A DNA stretch of 64,000 nt from an uncultured Kangiella sp. (GCA_947503345.1 CANNCW010000002.1:186001-250000); one strand, 5' to 3'; positions 50,700-60,518 are shown, numbered from the stretch's first letter. Notes: generated by a model from the sequence alone, not told the origin. Numbers and translations: made by a program.

Positions 50700-51029
50700 T
50701 TAATCATTTGGTTCCATGACGCACATCAAGGGATGCTCATTGGCACGCGAGAACTCGTTCACCTGCACTACCTTGGTCTCAGCGATGTCAGGAGTAAAAA
50801 TCCCACAAACGCCTTTTCCGTCATTATGAACCTGCAACATCACTCGAGTTGCATCTTCTTCGTGTAAGCTAAAGAACTTCCGTAAAACCTCTACTACAAA
50901 ATCCATCGGCGTATAGTCATCATTCAATAATAAGACCTTATACATCGGCGGTTGTTTCACTTCAGGTTTAGCGTCTGCAACTGCTAAGCCGTGATCGCGT
51001 TCATTATCAAAATTGTCGTTCTGACTCAT
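50700..51029 (-). CDS. clpS: ClpS adaptor protein
   Basis: Adaptor that hands N-end rule substrates to ClpAP. The N-degron pocket residues lie in [19 protein letters not shown] and [14 protein letters not shown]. The frame opens at a TTG (51044), but ATG at 51029 is the better start and gives about 109 residues. Operon with clpA, and functionally linked to aat and ate in the same window. Confidence 0.94.
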   Translation of the reverse strand: MSQNDNFDNERDHGLAVADAKPEVKQPPMYKVLLLNDDYTPMDFVVEVLRKFFSLHEEDATRVMLQVHNDGKGVCGIFTPDIAETKVVQVNEFSRANEHPLMCVMEPND

Positions 51030-51352
51030 GTTTAACTTATTCAATACATTGTTACTACTATTATGAATCTAAAGTGGGGGTAAAGGGAAGTTATTCAAGG
51101 CTTAAAGATACTATATCGCCAAGCTAAAAGTGACTTTAATTTGCACGCAAGCAACTGAAATATAAGTGTTTTCTTATTTTTATTTTACATTGCAAATATG
51201 ACTTGTTACCCATTTTTATACAAATCTTCATGCTAATATGATTGTTATAAAAATAATGTGGTGCAAATTGGTATAATAAAAGCACCTAAATTTGGTTATG
51301 CGCGCAATGCTTATAGGGTTTAACTCTATAGGCCATTTGTTGTGAGCATTTT
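51030..51352. promoter_or_regulatory. Divergent region clpS / TPR-cyclase-like gene
   Basis: 323 bp without a gene, very AT-rich. A -10-like TATAAT lies at 51272-51277 on the plus strand without a clear -35. A 9-bp inverted repeat with one mismatch, TATAGGGTT and AACTCTATA (51312-51330), lies in the leader just before the start at 51353. No cspD gene is found beside clpS, unlike in many relatives. Confidence 0.45.
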
Positions 51353-53794
51353 ATGGATCTAGAACCAAATCGTTGGCAAACTTTTATCCAAGAAGTTAAA
51401 CGACGTAAAGTTTTTCAGGTAATTCTCGCCTACATAGCATTTGCTTGGCTTTCAATCCAAGTTGCTACAGTAATTGCGGATACTTTTACAATTCCCAGCT
51501 GGGTTCTTAAAGCTACCTTTATAATTTTATTAGTGGGACTTCCCATTATAGCCATTCTTGCTTGGATATTTGATATTAAACACGGAGGAATTGTCCGCAC
51601 CAAAGAGTTGCCTCATCCCACCTTGCTTGACGTCAGTGCAATTCCAATTATATTTCATGCCAGTATTGATAACACTTTAGATAACGAACAACGTCACGCA
51701 CGTTTTAGAGACTATGTTGTATGGGCAAAAGATTTTAATGTCGATACTTATAACATTTATCAAAGTGATTATATGGTTCTCTTTGACAATAGTGTCGATG
51801 CTTTGCGTTATGCTATTCGCATACAGAACCACTCTCAGCAATTAGATTTACCTTTAAAGATATCCGTCATAGAAGCACGAGAAGATAAATCACAACAAGA
51901 TGAAAAAAATGAAATTGCTAGAGCAAGAGCATTAGCTGTCGACTCAAAAGTTGGCTCCATCGTTATAACAAACCGTGTTAGAGAAGCAATTAAAGATAGA
52001 GGGCTAAAAGAAGTTGAAAAAGCATTGCAATTATCTAAAAACTCTAACAGTAAAATCGAACAACAGAAATATTCGATAAAACCAAACTCTATAAAAGCTG
52101 TAAATCAAGCATTAAAAGATTACTCAAACAATATTTTATACCCAACAGCTCCTACAAGCTTAAAACTCGCTTCACTTCTATTTTTAACCGTAATCGCAGC
52201 TGGTCTTTGGCGCTTTATACCGACGCTTGAAGTAACTAACGAATCCACTATTTCAATCTTACCTTTTAAAAATATCAGCTCTAATAGTGAGGAAGATGAT
52301 TTTGTATCAGGACTTAGTGACGATATTTTTCATAATATTTCTCAAATTCCCAGTATCAATATTGTATCTAGGCGCTCATCACAGTCGTTTCAAAACAACA
52401 CACTATCAATTCAGGAGATAGGAGAATTTTTAAACGCCGATTTAGTGTTAGAAGGCAATATCAATAAAAATGCTGACTCGATAAAAGTATCCCTATGGAT
52501 TACCGATACCAAAACAAGCTTGGAGCAATGGAATCAAGTTTTCTATTTAAACTCTTCCGAGCTATTTATTGGAAATAAAAAAATAACTCAATCCCTTTCT
52601 AAATTTCTGGGCAACCCAACGCAAGAAATCAAACTGGCGCAAGCTCCCATCAACCCAAATAATAATTCTTATCCTGAATATTTGCGTGCAAAAGGATTAT
52701 TAAAAAAGCCCCCTACGATGACTCGCTTAGGAGAGATTGAATCTATCTACAATAATATCCTCTCCGAGCAGCATGACTTTACACCGGCTATAGCTGGATT
52801 GTGCCGAACCTATTTATTAATGTACGCACTACAAAAGGAAACACATCAATTTAATAAGGCAGAACAACAATGTCTCAGCGCACATAAAGGACAAGACACA
52901 AATATAGATATATTGACCACCTTGATTCAATTAAACCTAGAAAAAGGAAATTTAGACGACGCTGAAAAATTTATCGAAATCGCGCAACAAATTAATCCTA
53001 GTAATATTGACTTATTATTTAATCAAGCGGAATTCAAAAAAGTACAAGGTGACTATGCGCAAGCTATCCAGTATTTAGAACAAGCTATCCAGTTAGAACC
53101 TGGCTATTGGCGACTTTTCCAAATGCTTGGGAGTATTTATTTATACACCGGAAAATGGCAACTTGCATCAGAACAATTTGAGAAAGTAATTCAACTTATT
53201 CCCAATGACTCTCACGGTTATACCAACCTAGGAACAGCCTATTTCTTTCAAGGAGAATTCGATAAAGCCGCCAAGGTCTACGAGCAGTCATTAAATTATC
53301 AAAGAGATGATGTAGCATTATCCAATATAGCCACCATGTGGTTCTACCATGGTGATTATGCAAAAGCCTCTAACTATTATCTCCAAGCCATTCAGCTAGC
53401 ACCCAAGCATTACATTTATTGGTTAAACCTTGCTGATGCTGAAGCTCAGGGAGAGCAAGGTACCTCACAAGCTTTGGTGCATTATCAACACGCTTTAGAT
53501 TTGGCATTAGAAACAATTTCAATTAACAAGAACGATGCTGATGCCAGAATTGCGGCGGCTTGGAGCCATGCACAGCTTAATCAAACTATGCAGGCTCTTG
53601 CTCAATTAAATGAAGCTATTCGCATAAAAAACAATGATCCTAATCTGTTATTTTTAGCTGCCAAAATAATGGCTAAAACTGGAGATATGGCCCAAGGAAA
53701 CCTCTATCTCAAACAAGCTATTTCTTCAGGCTTTCCAGAAAAAATTGTAAAAGTTTCGCCCATCATAAGTTCATTAAATCTTAGTTATCAATAA
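51353..53794 (+). CDS. Membrane TPR protein with degenerate nucleotide-cyclase-like domain
   Basis: An 813-residue protein. Order: two transmembrane helices (about 20-42 and 52-74); a region (about 115-225) that resembles a class III nucleotide cyclase (DYMVLFDNSVDALRYAIRI, RALAVDSKVGSIVITNRVRE) but lacks the usual metal-binding aspartates; a third helix (about 269-288); a TolB/FlgO-like domain (STISILPFKNISS, about 298-400); and about ten TPR units to the C terminus. This layout is known from TPR-type cyclase-like regulators, but the cyclase part here looks catalytically dead and may only bind a nucleotide or partner. Followed after 11 nt by a tail-anchored protein. Confidence 0.78.
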   Translation: MDLEPNRWQTFIQEVKRRKVFQVILAYIAFAWLSIQVATVIADTFTIPSWVLKATFIILLVGLPIIAILAWIFDIKHGGIVRTKELPHPTLLDVSAIPIIFHASIDNTLDNEQRHARFRDYVVWAKDFNVDTYNIYQSDYMVLFDNSVDALRYAIRIQNHSQQLDLPLKISVIEAREDKSQQDEKNEIARARALAVDSKVGSIVITNRVREAIKDRGLKEVEKALQLSKNSNSKIEQQKYSIKPNSIKAVNQALKDYSNNILYPTAPTSLKLASLLFLTVIAAGLWRFIPTLEVTNESTISILPFKNISSNSEEDDFVSGLSDDIFHNISQIPSINIVSRRSSQSFQNNTLSIQEIGEFLNADLVLEGNINKNADSIKVSLWITDTKTSLEQWNQVFYLNSSELFIGNKKITQSLSKFLGNPTQEIKLAQAPINPNNNSYPEYLRAKGLLKKPPTMTRLGEIESIYNNILSEQHDFTPAIAGLCRTYLLMYALQKETHQFNKAEQQCLSAHKGQDTNIDILTTLIQLNLEKGNLDDAEKFIEIAQQINPSNIDLLFNQAEFKKVQGDYAQAIQYLEQAIQLEPGYWRLFQMLGSIYLYTGKWQLASEQFEKVIQLIPNDSHGYTNLGTAYFFQGEFDKAAKVYEQSLNYQRDDVALSNIATMWFYHGDYAKASNYYLQAIQLAPKHYIYWLNLADAEAQGEQGTSQALVHYQHALDLALETISINKNDADARIAAAWSHAQLNQTMQALAQLNEAIRIKNNDPNLLFLAAKIMAKTGDMAQGNLYLKQAISSGFPEKIVKVSPIISSLNLSYQ

Positions 53795-53805
53795 AGGAGT
53801 TCGAT

Positions 53806-54216
53806 ATGAGTATTGTTGAAATCAAAATTAAAGCTAAAAAGCTGAAAAAAGGGGATTCAATTCCCGAACTAGAAAAGAAGTCCCAAAAAGTTGTAGAGGT
53901 TTATAACGGCGATACCATAAGGTGGAAATATCAAAACAATTCTGAATTAAGCATTTTGCCCGACGCTCCTTTTACTGACGATCCAAGTCAAACACACCTT
54001 AAAGGAGCTGGAAAAGCTGAAACAACGGTTAATGGCGCCACCTCAGCGGAAAATAGAGTGATTAGCTATAACATTAAAACTTCTGATACCGATACTGAGT
54101 TAGATCCAGTAATTGTAATTAAAGAACCAAATCCGTTTCCTTTTATTATTAAAAATCCATTACTAACCGTTGTCATCAGCGTTATTGCAGGTTTTATTGT
54201 AGGCTTATTCCTATAA
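53806..54216 (+). CDS. Tail-anchored hypothetical protein
   Basis: A 136-residue protein with a soluble N-terminal part of about 110 residues, mostly beta-rich (VEVYNGDTIRWKYQNNSE), and a single C-terminal transmembrane helix (NPLLTVVISVIAGFIVGLFL). AAAGGAG precedes the ATG by few bases. Co-transcribed with the TPR protein upstream and probably anchored in the same membrane. Not recognised. Confidence 0.75.
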   Translation: MSIVEIKIKAKKLKKGDSIPELEKKSQKVVEVYNGDTIRWKYQNNSELSILPDAPFTDDPSQTHLKGAGKAETTVNGATSAENRVISYNIKTSDTDTELDPVIVIKEPNPFPFIIKNPLLTVVISVIAGFIVGLFL

Positions 54217-54227
54217 ACCTTTTACTC

Positions 54228-54261
54228 AATCAAGTCACGGCACTTTCCCTGTGACTTGATT
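54228..54261 (+). repeat. Hairpin after the tail-anchored gene
   Basis: Perfect 11-bp arms AATCAAGTCAC / GTGACTTGATT around a 12-nt loop. No T tract follows, so it may be a weak terminator. The TTG at 54256, which could open the next frame, lies within its right arm, an argument against that start. Confidence 0.6.
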
Positions 54262-54330
54262 GACCCTTTACACTTGCAGATATATCCACTTTCTTTTAAT
54301 CTGGTCGTACCTCGTAAATTTATCCGTTTC

Positions 54331-55386
54331 ATGACCGAAAAGATCTTAGGCGTCGCTATTCCTTTTTTTATGCTATTTATTTTAGTAGAAATAGCCTATT
54401 CGCTTTGGACTAAAAAAGATTATTACCGTGTAAATGATGCCATTTCGAGTTTAAGTTGTGGTTCGGTGACTATCCTAGTTGAACTTTTCAGTAAGCTTCC
54501 GTGGTTTATTTTGTATGCCTGGATTTTTAACAAGCTCAGCTTCTATAAATTCCCTATGGATTCGGCCTTAGCATGGATTGGATTCTTTATAATCTATGAT
54601 TTTCTGTATTACTGGGCGCACCGTTTCAGCCATGAAATCAATCTATTGTGGAGTGGTCACCTTCCACATCACCAAAGTGAAGAATACAATTTAACTACCG
54701 CGCTTCGCCAAGGGGCTTTGCAAAATACTTTATTATTCCCGATTTATCTGCCCATGGCATTCTTGGGTTGCAACCTTGAAATGTTTTTGGTGTTAGCGGT
54801 TACCAATAAACTGTATCAATTTTGGATCCATACTAGAACCATCGATAAGGTGCCATTGATTGAAGGCATATTAAATACACCCTCAGCCCACCGCGTTCAC
54901 CATGCGGTCAATGAAGCTTACGTCGATAAAAACTACGGTGGCACTTTCATGGTTTTCGACAAATGGTTTGGTACTTGGGTAGAAGAAGACAGCAAAAATG
55001 AAGCAGTTTATGGCGTTAGAAAACCTTACCAAAGTTTTAATCCTATTAAAGCCCACATCGATTGGTGGTTAAGACTAGGCAAAGACGCCTCCCGTACCAA
55101 AAGCTGGAAAGACAAAGTCAAACTCTGGTTTATGCCGACAGGCTGGCGCCCTGAAGATGTTTCAAGCAAATATCCGTGGGGTAGATTTGAAATGGATAGC
55201 TTTGAAAAATACAACCCCAAAGTCAGTAAGCAAAGACAATACGGCTCACTTGCGCTTTACGCCCTGCTCGCCATTGCCATGCCTTTTATACTTAACTTAA
55301 AAGACCAAATCTACCTATGGCAACATGCCTTAATTGCCATAGGTACTTTATTCGTCCTGTATATTATTAATCGCTTAAATTATTAG
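54331..55386 (+). CDS. Fatty acid hydroxylase / sterol desaturase family protein
   Basis: Integral-membrane di-iron enzyme of the fatty acid hydroxylase superfamily. The histidine clusters are WAHRFSHEINLLW, GHLPHHQSEEYN, HTRTIDK and the AHRVHHAVNEAYVDKNYGG segment. Four to five transmembrane helices. The frame opens at TTG 54256, inside a hairpin, so ATG at 54331 (MTEKILGVAIPFFMLF) is preferred, though it lacks a strong ribosome site. About 351 residues. Substrate may be a fatty acyl chain, hopanoid or similar lipid. Ends 2 nt before the convergent amidohydrolase gene. Confidence 0.85.
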   Translation: MTEKILGVAIPFFMLFILVEIAYSLWTKKDYYRVNDAISSLSCGSVTILVELFSKLPWFILYAWIFNKLSFYKFPMDSALAWIGFFIIYDFLYYWAHRFSHEINLLWSGHLPHHQSEEYNLTTALRQGALQNTLLFPIYLPMAFLGCNLEMFLVLAVTNKLYQFWIHTRTIDKVPLIEGILNTPSAHRVHHAVNEAYVDKNYGGTFMVFDKWFGTWVEEDSKNEAVYGVRKPYQSFNPIKAHIDWWLRLGKDASRTKSWKDKVKLWFMPTGWRPEDVSSKYPWGRFEMDSFEKYNPKVSKQRQYGSLALYALLAIAMPFILNLKDQIYLWQHALIAIGTLFVLYIINRLNY

Positions 55387-55388
55387 CA

Positions 55389-57524
55389 CTAATCAGGAAT
55401 TGTCATCGATTCAGTAAACGATTTAACACCGATGGCGTTGTATATTTCATCTGGCTTATAAAGGTTTTTACCTTTAATCACCAACGACACTTTACGTAAA
55501 TCACTCATATTTTCCAACGGATTACCGTCGATAAAGACTAAATCAGCTTGTTTACCTTCTTCAATAGAACCATTAGTTTTATCAGCGCCAACCACTCTTG
55601 CTGAATCGATAGTGCCGAGCTTCAGTACGTCTGCATTCGAAATACCTGCTTCAGCATAAGAAATCAATTCGCGGTGTAAGGAAAAACCCGCAATATTATC
55701 GGTGCCAGGAACAATTTGCACACCACCCTCATGTAGTTTTTTCACCATAGCACTAAGAGCTTCGGTTGATTTATTATACGCATCGCGTTCTTCGTCTTTA
55801 ATGTTCAACACTGCGGTTTTAAAACCACGAGATACGGTTACGGGTAAATGGTCATAAATGTCTGCCATTTCTGGATTTATTACTCCTGCTTTAGCTTGTA
55901 ACAACCAACGGAATACCATCAATGTCGGATCAATCACGGTACCCTTTTCCTTTAACTTAGCAATAAAGTCTGTGACTTCTTTTGAATCTAAGTCAAGTTC
56001 TCCTGCTTTTTCCCCGACTAGAGTAAAACGTAAACGCTGACGCGTATCGACATTTTTACCAAGGAAGTTTAAGAAAAGCATATTGATGTGTTGAATTTCA
56101 TCAAAACCTGCATCAACAGCCTCTTCTGCGGTCATGAATGCAGGGATATGGCCACTTAAACGCATACCTTTACTGTGGATATGTTCAGCCAACGGTTGTA
56201 CCCACTCGGGCTCCATTGAACTGTAGGTTTTTATTTGGGGGTAGTTATTATCTGCATACCAATCAACAGCAGCTTTCGCGGACTCTAAAGAATCTACGGT
56301 TTTACCCATTTTCATCGCATAAGGGCTTTCTCGGTCCATAAAACCAGAACGATAGACATCAGCACCAATAATTTCATTAGCTTCGCTCATGCGCTCAATA
56401 GCAGTGATATTATCATGGGTATTACCCATATCACGAACATTAGTAACACCAGCTGGAATATTTAATAAGCCGTCAGATTTAGATAAGTGACCATGCATAT
56501 CCCATAGGCCTGGAATTAGAGTTTTGCCTTCAGCATTAATAACCTTGCCATTTTCTAATTTCGGCCAAAACTTTCCAATGGCTGATATTTTGCCGTCTTG
56601 CACCACAATATTTTGATCTTTAATTAATTCGCCAGTATTAACATCAACATAGTTGGCATGGGTAATTAAAATAGGATCATTAATTGGGTGAGTTAGTTTT
56701 TGAGCTAAATCTTTTAAATACTGATTATCAGCTTTCTTTTGAACTTCGCTAAGTTTTTCTAAATGCTCTCGCTCCCAACCTTCCGGAATAATGCCAAACC
56801 AACCGCCACCATCAGTAGCAAAGAAATTGTAATCATCATCATACCAAGCAAAATTAGGAGTAAATCCAAAACCGGCGATACCAATTAAATGTACGTCCTT
56901 TTGAATATCGCCATTTGTCAATGTGACGGTATCTAGTTTAACCAAACTAGCTGTACCAGCGGGTAAAAGCTCAATTTTGTTATCAGGATCTTTAGATAAA
57001 GCCTTAACTAATAGAGAATTGGATGCGCCAGTACCATCTATCGGCACATAAAACTGTTTTCCATCAGATTCAGCTTGTCCTGATTCATTTAAACTTTTCC
57101 AAACTGCATTACCATCAGTATAAGAAAACTGTTCATCAACAGGAGCTCCAAATGCTGAAATACCTTTTATTTGTTGATTAACGATAAATCCTTGCTCGTT
57201 GATCTCAATAGATTCTTCCGTTTCAATTCGACGGTTATTCCAGCCCATCTGTAACTTAGCATTTACTAAATTACCCTCTTGCTTAACATTTAAAGTTCCC
57301 GCTGAATCTTCCTTATTCCAAATATTAAAAGTAACTTCTGAAGTTTTTGGAGCTTCTTGCTCAACGACTTCTGATTGCAATTGTTCACTGTTAGTGGCGG
57401 CTGGAACCGCTTCATTTGCTTTACTTGATTTAGATTCGGAATCATTATTACAAGCGGTTAATGTCATGGATAAAGAGACAGCTAGCGCCAACGCCAACTT
57501 ATTGAATTTAAAGTGTGAACTCAT
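55389..57524 (-). CDS. Amidohydrolase-family lipoprotein
   Basis: A 711-residue envelope amidohydrolase. The lipoprotein signal ends LTAC (Cys25). An N-terminal beta-rich region of about 230 residues precedes the metal-dependent hydrolase domain: LIPGLWDMHGHLSK (HxH), SGHIPAFM, IQHINMLFLN and the late VPGTDNIAGFSLH aspartate. The pattern is close to the imidazolonepropionase-like group, as is the other amidohydrolase at 15665-17191. Natural substrate unknown; dipeptide or cyclic-imide hydrolysis is plausible. AGGAG precedes the ATG. Confidence 0.85.
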   Translation of the reverse strand: MSSHFKFNKLALALAVSLSMTLTACNNDSESKSSKANEAVPAATNSEQLQSEVVEQEAPKTSEVTFNIWNKEDSAGTLNVKQEGNLVNAKLQMGWNNRRIETEESIEINEQGFIVNQQIKGISAFGAPVDEQFSYTDGNAVWKSLNESGQAESDGKQFYVPIDGTGASNSLLVKALSKDPDNKIELLPAGTASLVKLDTVTLTNGDIQKDVHLIGIAGFGFTPNFAWYDDDYNFFATDGGGWFGIIPEGWEREHLEKLSEVQKKADNQYLKDLAQKLTHPINDPILITHANYVDVNTGELIKDQNIVVQDGKISAIGKFWPKLENGKVINAEGKTLIPGLWDMHGHLSKSDGLLNIPAGVTNVRDMGNTHDNITAIERMSEANEIIGADVYRSGFMDRESPYAMKMGKTVDSLESAKAAVDWYADNNYPQIKTYSSMEPEWVQPLAEHIHSKGMRLSGHIPAFMTAEEAVDAGFDEIQHINMLFLNFLGKNVDTRQRLRFTLVGEKAGELDLDSKEVTDFIAKLKEKGTVIDPTLMVFRWLLQAKAGVINPEMADIYDHLPVTVSRGFKTAVLNIKDEERDAYNKSTEALSAMVKKLHEGGVQIVPGTDNIAGFSLHRELISYAEAGISNADVLKLGTIDSARVVGADKTNGSIEEGKQADLVFIDGNPLENMSDLRKVSLVIKGKNLYKPDEIYNAIGVKSFTESMTIPD

Positions 57525-57617
57525 ACTATTCTCCTATTTTGCTTGATACCAAGCTTATAAATTTAAAAGCAAAGAAACAAGCGATTGATACGCTTAGTTA
57601 CAATTATTTTGAAGCAT

Positions 57618-57643
57618 AAAAAAACTCCCGAAGGAGTTTTTTT
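57618..57643. terminator. Terminator of the desaturase gene
   Basis: Perfect 11-bp stem of A/ACTCC and GGAGT/T with a CGAA tetraloop, symmetrical T and A runs. Faces the end of the minus-strand desaturase gene. Confidence 0.9.
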
Positions 57644-57644
57644 A

Positions 57645-58784
57645 TTAAGTATATTGCTTGGTAACTTGTAGCCAATTAGCTTTTTGTATTTCAAAACTCT
57701 TTTTAAGCTCTTCGTACTCTTGTCTTAAGTCTAGCTTGTCATAGGACTCAGCCAACTCATTCTTTTTCGCTTCTAACCACTCTTTTCTAGCTTGATAAGT
57801 TTGATTTAATTTATCTAAAAATACTTCATACTCATGCTGTAATTTAGCCATTAACTCTTCAGCGTTAGGCATATGTGCGGTTTTTTCCTTGGCCTTTAAC
57901 AATAAAGTTTCGGCTTTAGCTTTTTCTATTTTATCTTTAGATACTGATTTAAGATTTTTTGTAACACCAATCCAACTTAAAGCTTTAATCCACCACTTAG
58001 AAGGATCAAAGTGCCACCAGCGAACACCATTGCGGTAATCGTATTGAAACTTGTGGTGATAATTGTGATAGCCTTCACCACCAGTTAATACCGCCAAGAC
58101 GATGTTATCTCGGGCTGAATTCTCTTCTGTATAAGGCCTTGTGCCCCAAATATGTGCTAACGAGTTAATGAAAAAAGTTAAATGATGTGACCAAACCAGA
58201 CGCCAAACACCAGCTACTAGAATCATTTCCCAAAAGTGACCCGTTATCAAGCCAAGCAATGCCGGAATGGCAATGTTTAAGCCGACACTCAATAACCAAT
58301 AATATTTATGTTGGAACATAACTATCGGATCACGCTTTAGATCAGGACATCTATCATACTGCTCATCGTACCGCTTATGTTCATTTTCGCGTTTTAGCAA
58401 CCAGCCTATATGTGAATGCCAAAAACCACGACTCGCTGAATAGGGATCTTTGTGGTCATGATCAACATGTTTATGGTGGATTCGGTGATCAGAAGACCAA
58501 TGTAAAGCACTATTTTGTAGTGCTAAACAACCCCCAAATGCCATTATAAATCGCAACACAGCATGACCTTCATAAGCTCGATGTGACCACATTCTGTGGT
58601 AGCCCATTGAGATAGAAGTGCTAGAAAACAACCATAAACCTATTCCCCAAGCCCAAGAGGAGAAATGATAGCCATATTGGATTCCATACCAAGGAACCAC
58701 TATTATCGCTATTAAAAAACTAACACCAAAAAATATAATATTTGTCCATTGCTTATCGGATTTGATAGCTGCTTTTGCTGACAT
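57645..58784 (-). CDS. Acyl-CoA/acyl-lipid desaturase (delta-9 type)
   Basis: Membrane di-iron desaturase that introduces a double bond into fatty acyl chains. The three histidine boxes are YHRMWSHRAYEGH (HxxxxH), SSDHRIHHKHVDHD (HxxHH) and GGEGYHNYHHKFQYD (HxxHH). Four transmembrane helices. The C-terminal ~95 residues form a charged coiled coil (KAKEKTAHMPNAEEL, then DKLNQTYQARKEW). 379 residues. Divergent from fabR, with two FabR-type operators between, so expression should respond to unsaturated fatty acid levels. Confidence 0.93.
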   Translation of the reverse strand: MSAKAAIKSDKQWTNIIFFGVSFLIAIIVVPWYGIQYGYHFSSWAWGIGLWLFSSTSISMGYHRMWSHRAYEGHAVLRFIMAFGGCLALQNSALHWSSDHRIHHKHVDHDHKDPYSASRGFWHSHIGWLLKRENEHKRYDEQYDRCPDLKRDPIVMFQHKYYWLLSVGLNIAIPALLGLITGHFWEMILVAGVWRLVWSHHLTFFINSLAHIWGTRPYTEENSARDNIVLAVLTGGEGYHNYHHKFQYDYRNGVRWWHFDPSKWWIKALSWIGVTKNLKSVSKDKIEKAKAETLLLKAKEKTAHMPNAEELMAKLQHEYEVFLDKLNQTYQARKEWLEAKKNELAESYDKLDLRQEYEELKKSFEIQKANWLQVTKQYT

Positions 58785-58813
58785 TTAAGCCTCTTGTATA
58801 CACTTCAACAAAT

Positions 58814-58831
58814 AGCGTACAGATGTACGCT
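58814..58831. promoter_or_regulatory. FabR-type operator 1
   Basis: Perfect 18-bp palindrome AGCGTACAGATGTACGCT (8-bp arms, 2-nt centre) 30 nt before the desaturase start. From memory this matches the FabR operator form AGCGTACA-NN-TGTACGCT. Lies closest to the desaturase promoter. Confidence 0.85.
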
Positions 58832-58876
58832 GAAATTTTTAGCTAGTATATCGCCTCAATTAAAAGAATGCAATTG

Positions 58877-58894
58877 AGCGTACAACTGTACTCT
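58877..58894. promoter_or_regulatory. FabR-type operator 2
   Basis: AGCGTACAACTGTACTCT, the same palindrome as operator 1 with one mismatched pair, 46 nt upstream of the fabR start. It should give autoregulation of fabR. Confidence 0.8.
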
Positions 58895-58939
58895 TAACTA
58901 ATTGTTTTCTATACTGCCCTCAGAATATAGGAGATTTTC

Positions 58940-59560
58940 ATGAGCACCAATCGTGCCTTACAGAAAGAACAAACAAGACAAAGCATAATAGAAGCTGCTT
59001 TAGGCCAGTTATCTGCGGATAAAAGCTTCTCAAATCTAAGTTTACGAGAAGTAGCAAGAGAAGCCGGGATAGCCCCAACTTCTTTTTATCGCCATTTCAA
59101 CGATATGGAAGAACTTGGTCTAACTTTAGTGGATGAATGTGGCGTGACCCTTCGTCAACTAATGCGTAAAGCACGCCGTCGCATTGAGAAAAAAGGTAGC
59201 GTAATAAAGATCTCAGTAGATACCTTTATGGAATTTATTCAACAGAATCCTAATATTTTTAGATTGTTACTGCGCGAACGTTCAGGAACATCTAGTGCTT
59301 TTAGAGACGCAGTAGCTCGTGAAATTAATCATTTTAAAGATGAGTTAACCCATTATTTAATTGAAGAAAGCAATTATGAACATGAGCAAGCGTATACACT
59401 TGCTGAGGGATTAGTAACTTTGGTGTTTAATTCTGGAGCAGAAGCATTAGATTTATCACGAAATAAGAAAATGCAACTGAAACAAAGGCTCATAAAGCAA
59501 CTCCAATTTATTGTTATTGGCGCATTAACCATGAGAAAAAGGCAAAACAATGGAAACTAG
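58940..59560 (+). CDS. fabR: Fatty acid biosynthesis repressor FabR (TetR family)
   Basis: A 206-residue TetR-type repressor. The HTH ([20 protein letters not shown], then [11 protein letters not shown]) and the following [20 protein letters not shown] segment are very close to FabR, which senses unsaturated versus saturated acyl chains. AGGAG precedes the ATG. Two matching operators lie in the divergent promoter region. Overlaps the nitrilase gene by 11 nt, an unusual operon partner. Confidence 0.92.
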   Translation: MSTNRALQKEQTRQSIIEAALGQLSADKSFSNLSLREVAREAGIAPTSFYRHFNDMEELGLTLVDECGVTLRQLMRKARRRIEKKGSVIKISVDTFMEFIQQNPNIFRLLLRERSGTSSAFRDAVAREINHFKDELTHYLIEESNYEHEQAYTLAEGLVTLVFNSGAEALDLSRNKKMQLKQRLIKQLQFIVIGALTMRKRQNNGN

Positions 59561-60500
59561 TATCACCGTCGCTCTCGCTCAAATCTCACCAATCTGGCTA
59601 AATAAAGAAGCTACGATTGAAAAAATTGTAAATACTATAGAGCAAGCGGCTTCTCAAAAAGCACAACTAGTATGCTTTGGAGAAGCATTATTGCCTGGCT
59701 ATCCTTTTTGGGTAGAAAATACGGATGGAGCTAAGTTTAATGATGAGTTTCAGAAATCATTATTTGCTTACTACTCCTCACAAGCCATCAATATTGCGAA
59801 TGGCGACTTAAAACTAATCACTCAATGTTGCAAAGAAAATCTAATAGCCTGCTATTTAGGCATTATTGAGCGCGCACACGATCGCTCTGGACACAGTCTT
59901 TATTGCAGCTTAATTTATATTGATAGCGAGGGAGTGATTCAATCCACTCATCGAAAATTAGTCCCTACCTATGAAGAACGCTTGGTTTGGTCAAACGGCG
60001 ATGGTAATGGCCTTAGAACTCACCATTTAGAACCATTTACAGTAGGTGGCTTAAACTGTTGGGAAAACTGGCTACCACTAGCACGAACATCGTTATACGC
60101 TCAAGGCGAAGATTTACATGTTGCTGTTTGGCCTGGCGGTGATCACAATACCCACGACATTACTCGTTTTATTGCTAAAGAATCACGTAGTTATGTAATT
60201 TCAGTATCTGGCTTAATGGCAAAAGATGACATCCCTAAAGACTTACCTTTCTATAACAACATTATCGACTTAATGCCTGAGTCTATGGCTAATGGCGCAT
60301 CCTGTGTCGCTAAACCCAATGGCGAATGGTTATTAGAGCCACAAATTGGCAATGAAGACTTGTTTATCCTAGAGCTTGATCATAATGAAGTTAGAAAGGA
60401 ACGTTCTTTAATCGACGTGACAGGTCATTATTCTAGGCCTGACGTTACGAAGTTAGTGGTGAATAGAGAAAGACAAAGCATAGCCGACTTTGAAGACTAG
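59550..60500 (+). CDS. Nitrilase / carbon-nitrogen hydrolase
   Basis: A 316-residue cytoplasmic enzyme of the nitrilase superfamily. The catalytic triad is in place: Glu45 ([13 protein letters not shown]), Lys136 ([13 protein letters not shown]) and Cys170 ([14 protein letters not shown]). The [11 protein letters not shown] and AVWPGG segments fit the true nitrilase branch, which hydrolyses nitriles to acids, rather than amidases. It overlaps fabR and so may be repressed along with it. Substrate unknown. Confidence 0.88.
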   Translation: METSITVALAQISPIWLNKEATIEKIVNTIEQAASQKAQLVCFGEALLPGYPFWVENTDGAKFNDEFQKSLFAYYSSQAINIANGDLKLITQCCKENLIACYLGIIERAHDRSGHSLYCSLIYIDSEGVIQSTHRKLVPTYEERLVWSNGDGNGLRTHHLEPFTVGGLNCWENWLPLARTSLYAQGEDLHVAVWPGGDHNTHDITRFIAKESRSYVISVSGLMAKDDIPKDLPFYNNIIDLMPESMANGASCVAKPNGEWLLEPQIGNEDLFILELDHNEVRKERSLIDVTGHYSRPDVTKLVVNRERQSIADFED

Positions 60501-60518
60501 TCGGCTATATGGACAGCA

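Noticed and set aside
54256..54330. Upstream TTG extension of the fatty acid hydroxylase gene
   Set aside because: The TTG lies inside a hairpin without ribosome site; ATG at 54331 fits the family start better, though the absence of a strong site there leaves some doubt.
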